In this document: in pieces, positions 59,254 through 64,000 of the stretch | Layout of the letters: the number at the start of each line of letters is the position of its first letter | How positions within the stretch are numbered: position 1 is the first letter of the stretch | DNA from: Owenia fusiformis | Lineage: Eukaryota; Annelida; Polychaeta; Sabellida; Oweniidae | Direction: 5' to 3' | NCBI GenBank assembly: GCA_903813345.2 | Contig: CAIIXF020000009.1 | Location: 37,689,759-37,753,758, forward strand | Length of the DNA: 64,000 nucleotides | Translations under genes and position numbers: made by a program | Notes under the pieces: generated by a model | What the model was told of the DNA's origin: nothing | The model's database searches: none | The model's input: the letters and a program-made list of their open reading frames with translations, nothing else

Positions 59254-59588
59254 GTGTGACAATTTGTACGGCTGTAGTTGCCTCAGTTGCAGCATCAGTG
59301 TTAGCCATACCAGCCTCAGTGATTCATGTCCGCGTGATGGTGTCAGTGGCTGTAGCAGGCTTCTCAATGGTCATATCTTCCATGTTGATGGTTCACTGGA
59401 CGGAAATGAAAATGGACGTAAACGCTGGGGTGGCGCTTTTCTCAACAGCGGCAATCATGGTTGCTTTAGCAGCGGCGTGGGCGGTGGGCGTCATGGTGAG
59501 CCATTTTGTTGATTTTGAGTTTTCTTTGAGATTGCATTGTGTTTATCAGACTCTCACTTTATATAATGCTGTGTATTCCAAGGGATAG
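59254..59588 (+). CDS. Multi-pass membrane protein, exon B (end uncertain)
   Basis: Acceptor gttttag, then GVTICTAVVASVAASVLAIP, VMVSVAVAGFSMVISSMLM and AGVALFSTAAIMVALAAAW, adding two or three hydrophobic spans. A strong donor (GTCATG|gtgagc) lies at 59495, so the exon may end there and continue in an unseen exon. Read through, it ends at a stop at 59588 after a short polar tail. The Ala/Val/Ser-rich composition makes a membrane protein likely but gives no functional clue. Confidence 0.6.
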
Positions 59589-60354
59589 TAAAGGCTTTGG
59601 ACCTTACAATGTGGAGATTGTGTTTACAAAGGTTTTGTTAAGTGTCTCAACCTGTAACTCTGATCTTAAAATATATCAAAATTGAATTGGAGATTGACGA
59701 TCTCTCACCTTTACAATGAATAGACTTTGATACCAACATTATTTTAGTTGTAAATACGAAAGCTTTTTGAAACCTAGTAAACCAATTCACCGCGCACTAA
59801 AAATTCTTAGAGACGCTAACACCTCGAGAATAACATGGTACTTTTAAGTTTTGAACGGGGGGGGGGGGTATTTAAGCTTTTGATAATTTCACCATTGCCA
59901 ATCGATAGTGTACATCCAAAGGTTCTTTTTGTTGATTTGTTGATTTGTGAGCTACATGGAGACATCATTATAAAACCATTAAATCGTATCTATCGTGGTT
60001 ACAATTTTGTCTTTTACGTACCTCGTATCTAATCGTAGCGGAACGTAGACTATATATCAGTTGCTCATGAAAAGTGCTGCTGTAAAATATACGATATGTT
60101 ATTACGTCTAGAAATGTTTTAAAGCCTGCAATAAAGTTCACAAGTTCGTATCTATAACAAGTAAAATAAATAATGCAATTGGCAATTTTTGAATTTGTAG
60201 TCACTCATTGAGAAGGAAACCAAACAGGTTGGACTTCGAATGACTAGGTACGTACAGTATTACAAATATGATCCTTTAATGAATCATTCTTGGGGAAATT
60301 GGTTTTAAACACCAACTTAACGCAACGATAGATTAAATCAATTTAGATTTGAAA

Positions 60355-60570
60355 TACAGTTAAACGTGTGTATATTGAACACCAGTCAAACCTGTGTATA
60401 GCCACAAAAATGTGTTCTGTGTAGGTTACGATATTCTATGGCCACTCGAGTAAACTGTAGGTAGGTGTTCACTACATACAGAGAGGCAATTTTATACAGA
60501 AGCCAATGGAGATTGTGCTGTGAAAACGTGTTACTAGATACGGGTGTTCGCTAAGACAGGTTTTACTGTA
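60355..60570. mobile_element. 216 bp mariner-type MITE
   Basis: Left end TACAGTTAAACGTGTG ... GAACACC and right end, reversed, TACAGTAAAACCTGTC ... GAACACC, so the termini are inverted repeats with TA at the edges. No coding capacity. The fragment at 57027 has the same terminus. Confidence 0.75.
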
Positions 60571-60740
60571 TGTAGCAAACTGCATGCAACAATTGTTCAG
60601 TCTAGCGTACATAATCAAGAAAATTTTAAATCAGTTACTTGCAACATAACCAATGACTAAATTGTGGAATCACTTAAAAGTGAAGCATTGTTTCATTTGT
60701 CCGCAGGATTATTTTAATCAAATTAAACGCATTGTTCCAG

Positions 60741-60892
60741 TATCCTTGATGCCGTTCGGACAAACAACCACAGAATTCTAAAATTGTTGCTCACCGTCCA
60801 CACAGGGTTACATCAACGAGAGCTGAACCTTGCCCTCCTACACGGGGTAAAACTTGGCTACACAGAGTGCGTTGAAATATTGCTCACTTCAG
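60741..60892 (+). CDS. ASB-like exon: ankyrin repeats
   Basis: Acceptor ttccag, then ILDAVRTNNHRILKLLLTVH and ALLHGVKLGYTECVEILLTS, donor TCAG|gtagtg, phase 1 at the end. Two degenerate ankyrin units. Confidence 0.85.
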
Positions 60893-63100
60893 GTAGTGCC
60901 CTGGGATGTTGTTAAATTTGATTAGCAGTTGTGAAAAAATAAAGTTGATTTTGATAAGCAGGGTGAACTAATAATGATTTTTCGTAACTGAAAATGTTGA
61001 TGTTCAGCTAAACAGCAAGTCACCATTTTCAAATCATCCTATAAGAGGGGAGGGTTTAATAATAACAAGATTGGTTTCGTTTTTTCACAGCAGTCAATAT
61101 TTGCATACCATCCCTTGGTCATTCTCCAAAAGCATCAGTTTTAGGCTTGCAGACGAATCCAGTTCTTTTTTCAATGTAATGTATTCTGAGTGTCATTTGT
61201 TTACTTGCTTTGTTTGAACCTTGATCATTTTCTTGTTCAATTTTGAATTATCCAGGTTAATGCGCAAATCCGGGAAATGTCCCTGGTAACATTGATTCAC
61301 AATCCATTCTATCATTCCTTGACACCAAGGCTGGATTTCATTTGAAACTCCATAAGATAGAACAGCCTTGGAACCATTCATTCAGTAGGTCTAAATTTTC
61401 TAGTTCAATTTTTGGCCGTGCTTCGACTGTACAAATGGAATGTCTTATTCTGTAGCCTTCTTCAGGTGGAAGCCCTGACTGTACTGATGCACAGGGAAGT
61501 ACCTGTTTATACCTGGCTGCAGAAATAGGCTCTGTTAGACTGTGTTCTCAGCTCATCTCTGCAGGATGTAACATTGACAAACGCTCTGGAAACAAGTAGT
61601 GTATATTTTAGTATTTTGTTGTACTGTTATCAATTTTTATCCTTATCGAAAGCCCCACGGTTTTTATCAAAATGCTATCAAATAAACGCCAATGTGAAAT
61701 ATAAACGCCGAGTGGGCGAATTAGAGAGACATCCCAGGGGGAGAAATGTTGGACGATGCTCTCATCACATCAATCAATACATCTTTTACAGGGGTTGTGC
61801 TCTCCATCGGACATGATATATGCAATATATATATATTTCATAGGGGTTGTGCTCTCCATCAGGCAGCCAAGTGGGGATATGATGAGGTGGTGATGCTGTT
61901 GCTAGGTAACGGTGCAGACACTGATGTGCAAGATGGTGGTTGGAACACACCATTGATACTTGCAGCTAAGAACGCTTACCAAGCACAAACTGTGAGTCTA
62001 TAACTATAACATGTGCCGTCTTACCCTGGCACAAACGGTCTTTTCTTGAAAAAGTCTAGTTAGCAGCATAAGTTCAAATTGAATTTTACTATACCCACTT
62101 GTCAGATTATTTCTAAATGTTTCATTTTATTTTCTTAAAAGTGTGTTCTTTTCATATTATTTATTGAGGTCAAAGTCGGGTCATACATATGTATCATACA
62201 TCTACAGGTCTGTTCCCCAATGTTGGAGTGGAATTATGAACGTCCTACAATTATGACTACTAACCATGGACCTAATCAAGTACTAGATCTACACATAATA
62301 TATAATAATTTCATGTTTTTCTACAGGTGATAAATCTCCTGGTAGAGAGTGGTTGTGATGTGAACATACGCAACTCAGAACAACGTACTGCTCTCCACTA
62401 TGCTGCCACCAGGGGGCTAGATGTCAGCCTCATGTTGGAACATGGTGCTCTGCATAGCATCAATGATTTCGAAGGCAACAAACCACTTCATCTATCAGCC
62501 AGTGAAGGAACTATGAATGTACTTGAAGCGTTACTGGAACATGGTGCAAGTACAAATGTCAAGAATATCGATGGGCGCACACCAGTACACTACGCAGCCA
62601 TGAAGGGACACCTGCATTGTTTGCAAACACTTGCGCTTCACTGGGGAGACCTAGGGAGCCTTGATAATGAGGGGGCAACCCCACTAAGCTATGCCGTCCA
62701 ATACGATAGAGTAAATATCATTTCGTTTTTACTTCGAAACACAAAAAGACAAAACTGTTTAAAAACAATGAACAAACACGATCTGTTGCATCTAGCGCTT
62801 ACTAAACAGTTTTATAACACAGCAAGATTGCTAATCATTGCTGGTTACACAACGCCCTCTATATTAGACCTTCTACCAGACATGACGGGTGATTGTAAAA
62901 CCATGGAGGATGACCTTGACCTGTTGCTATGGTTACATCGCACAGCTTCCGTACCACATGGCCTATCAGAGATCTGCAGAGTAGTGATCAGGGATCACAT
63001 TGAAAGAGATTTGGTAACAGGAGTGGGGATGCTACCACTTCCCAAAACATTACAAATGTATCTGAGCATCCCAGAACTTGAACAGTACACCCCCCATTAA
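60741..63100 (+). CDS. Ankyrin-repeat and SOCS-box protein (ASB-like), 3' four exons
   Basis: Join 60741-60892, 61466-61595, 61844-61991, 62327-63100, all GT-AG and in phase, giving about 400 residues with the N-terminus missing: the first exon starts in phase 2 without a Met, so at least one upstream exon is needed. Ankyrin repeats run through all four exons (e.g. NLALLHGVKLGYTECVEILL, CLYLAAEIGSVRLCSQLI, ALHQAAKWGYDEVVMLLL, RTPVHYAAMKGHLHCLQ). The C-terminus is a SOCS box (GLSEICRVVIRDHI ... LPLPKTLQMYL). ASB proteins recruit substrates through ankyrin repeats to Elongin B/C-Cullin5 ubiquitin ligases. Here the BC-box (LSEICRVVIR) and the LPLP of the Cul5-box are visible. The substrate cannot be predicted. 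Confidence 0.9.
61466..61595 (+). CDS. ASB-like exon: ankyrin repeat
   Basis: Acceptor cttcag, then GGSPDCTDAQGSTCLYLAA and GSVRLCSQLISAGCNIDKRS, donor AACAA|gtagtg, phase 2 at the end. Confidence 0.85.
61844..61991 (+). CDS. ASB-like exon with duplicated acceptor
   Basis: Acceptor ttcatag, then GCALHQAAKWGYDEVVMLLL, GNGADTDVQDGGWNTPLI and LAAKNAYQAQT, donor ACT|gtgagt, phase 0 at the end. The acceptor and first 17 bases of the exon are duplicated 52 bp upstream (61790-61808). Splicing there would reach a stop after six codons. Confidence 0.88.
62327..63100 (+). CDS. ASB-like last exon: ankyrin repeats and SOCS box
   Basis: Acceptor ttctacag, then VINLLVESGCDVNIRNSEQR and TALHYAATRGLDVSLMLEHG, three more repeats, a spacer with an acidic segment (MEDDLDLLLWLHRT), and the SOCS box to QYTPH and stop. 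Confidence 0.93.
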   Translation: MINLLVESGCDVNIRNSEQRTALHYAATRGLDVSLMLEHGALHSINDFEGNKPLHLSASEGTMNVLEALLEHGASTNVKNIDGRTPVHYAAMKGHLHCLQTLALHWGDLGSLDNEGATPLSYAVQYDRVNIISFLLRNTKRQNCLKTMNKHDLLHLALTKQFYNTARLLIIAGYTTPSILDLLPDMTGDCKTMEDDLDLLLWLHRTASVPHGLSEICRVVIRDHIERDLVTGVGMLPLPKTLQMYLSIPELEQYTPH

Positions 63101-63134
63101 CTATGGTTATACTCAAACATGGACTACACCACCC

Positions 63135-63140
63135 AATAAA
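63135..63140 (+). terminator. Polyadenylation signal candidate
   Basis: AATAAA 35 bases after the ASB-like stop codon; a second AATAAA lies at 63260-63265. Either would give a short 3' untranslated region. Confidence 0.5.
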
Positions 63141-63265
63141 ACATAACAAAAATCTGACCCTCATAAAACCTTGCCAAACTATGTTGTTGGTGCAATAGAA
63201 TATTGGAAAACACACTTGAGTATAACCCATCTCTCTAGCTATAGTTATTCTGAAAGTACAATAAA

Positions 63266-64000
63266 AGCTTATTTCTGGTGTTTCAACTTCTTGAATTTAA
63301 GAATTGGCTATTTGACAAATATTTTTCAGTTATCTAACAAGGCCAAAAACTCCCCATAAATGGGATTGGTGTTTCCATAGCAGGTGGGGTTGATTGGCAT
63401 CATGAACAAATGATAAAGAGTGTAAAGTAATGCTAATGATCTTTTTTAGTAAATAAGTCATGTCAGAAGAGAGATTTCGCACATAAGTGAAAGTACAACT
63501 TATACGTATACGTATAGTTTAAAGGGTCATGTCGAACTATTATATTTACTAGAATCAATTTTAAATTGTACTTAATGGAACATAACTTTTCCCGTTATAG
63601 AAAAGCTCCATCAACTAGAGACTGTGAATGCACTGTCATCTGCACGTGTAGATTATGCACATTATAATTAAATGCTTGCTTCCGTGTCCTTTTAGTTGTA
63701 GTGTATTATAAACACGATCCTTTAAAGTGAGTCATGATTCTTTAAAGTGAGTCATTACATAAACAAGTTGATTATTTCAACGTTTTCATGATCTGTAAAT
63801 TCAATGAACTTACAAAACGGTTATATTTACGTAGATGATAACGTATACAGTTGGATCTCCGTATAAAGATTTGCCTACATGTGTGTGGAACAATTGACCG
63901 CAAGCATTTTTTAAAATTAATTGGCTGAGTGGGAACAGTATCCAATCAAATACTTTAACCATCAATTTGAAACACCAATCAAACCAGTAGGTTCTAACAA
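63266..64000. other. 3' flank, no feature recognised
   Basis: AT-rich sequence with a short duplication (TTTAAAGTGAGTCAT at 63721 and 63741). I see no exon. Confidence 0.5.

Overview
The window comes from an intron-rich, AT-rich bilaterian invertebrate genome. The evidence is GT-AG introns throughout, a nicotinic acetylcholine receptor (nAChR) gene, a SOCS-box ankyrin gene, a Maverick/Polinton DNA transposon and many mariner-like and MITE-like repeats. The receptor's channel motif (Pro-Ala-Lys before M2) is of a type reported in molluscan ACh-gated chloride channels, so a lophotrochozoan is a reasonable guess. The sequence alone does not settle the phylum.

Positions 5306-35496 (+) hold one nAChR alpha-subunit gene. 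A signal-peptide exon (5306-5414) is separated by a 19.9 kb repeat-bearing intron from the ligand-binding-domain exons (25290 onward). Two positions in the gene carry duplicated, apparently mutually exclusive exons. One pair covers loop A and the beta2/beta3 region (26115-26224 or 28815-28924, both 110 nt). The other covers the pore helix M2 (32956-33039 or 33721-33807). The exons join in frame to a protein of 506 or 507 residues.

Positions 37500-44340 are repeat-rich: a 565 bp inverted-repeat element, a cluster of inverted copies of a short motif, a mariner-type element with perfect 29 bp terminal repeats and a TA duplication, a second element with about 210 bp inverted arms around a dead transposase C-terminus, and a six-copy 187 bp satellite.

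Positions 44362-56594 (-) hold a three-exon gene for a small secreted cysteine-rich protein. Its first intron contains a 10.57 kb Polinton (45395-55967) with ~360 bp terminal inverted repeats and a perfect 6 bp target-site duplication (CCCATG). All Polinton genes are on the minus strand and intact: a five-exon protein-primed DNA polymerase B (1280 aa), a two-exon packaging-type ATPase carrying C2H2 fingers (494 aa) and a chromodomain integrase (366 aa). No capsid or protease gene was recognised. A ~500 bp purine tract separates the polymerase from the ATPase.

Positions 57400-63265 (+) contain a candidate small Cys-bearing exon, a broken ankyrin exon, two exons of an unrecognised multi-pass membrane protein, and the last four exons of an ankyrin-repeat SOCS-box (ASB-like) ubiquitin-ligase adaptor, one with a duplicated splice acceptor. 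Positions 1-5305 and most of 5415-25289 contain no gene that I recognise.
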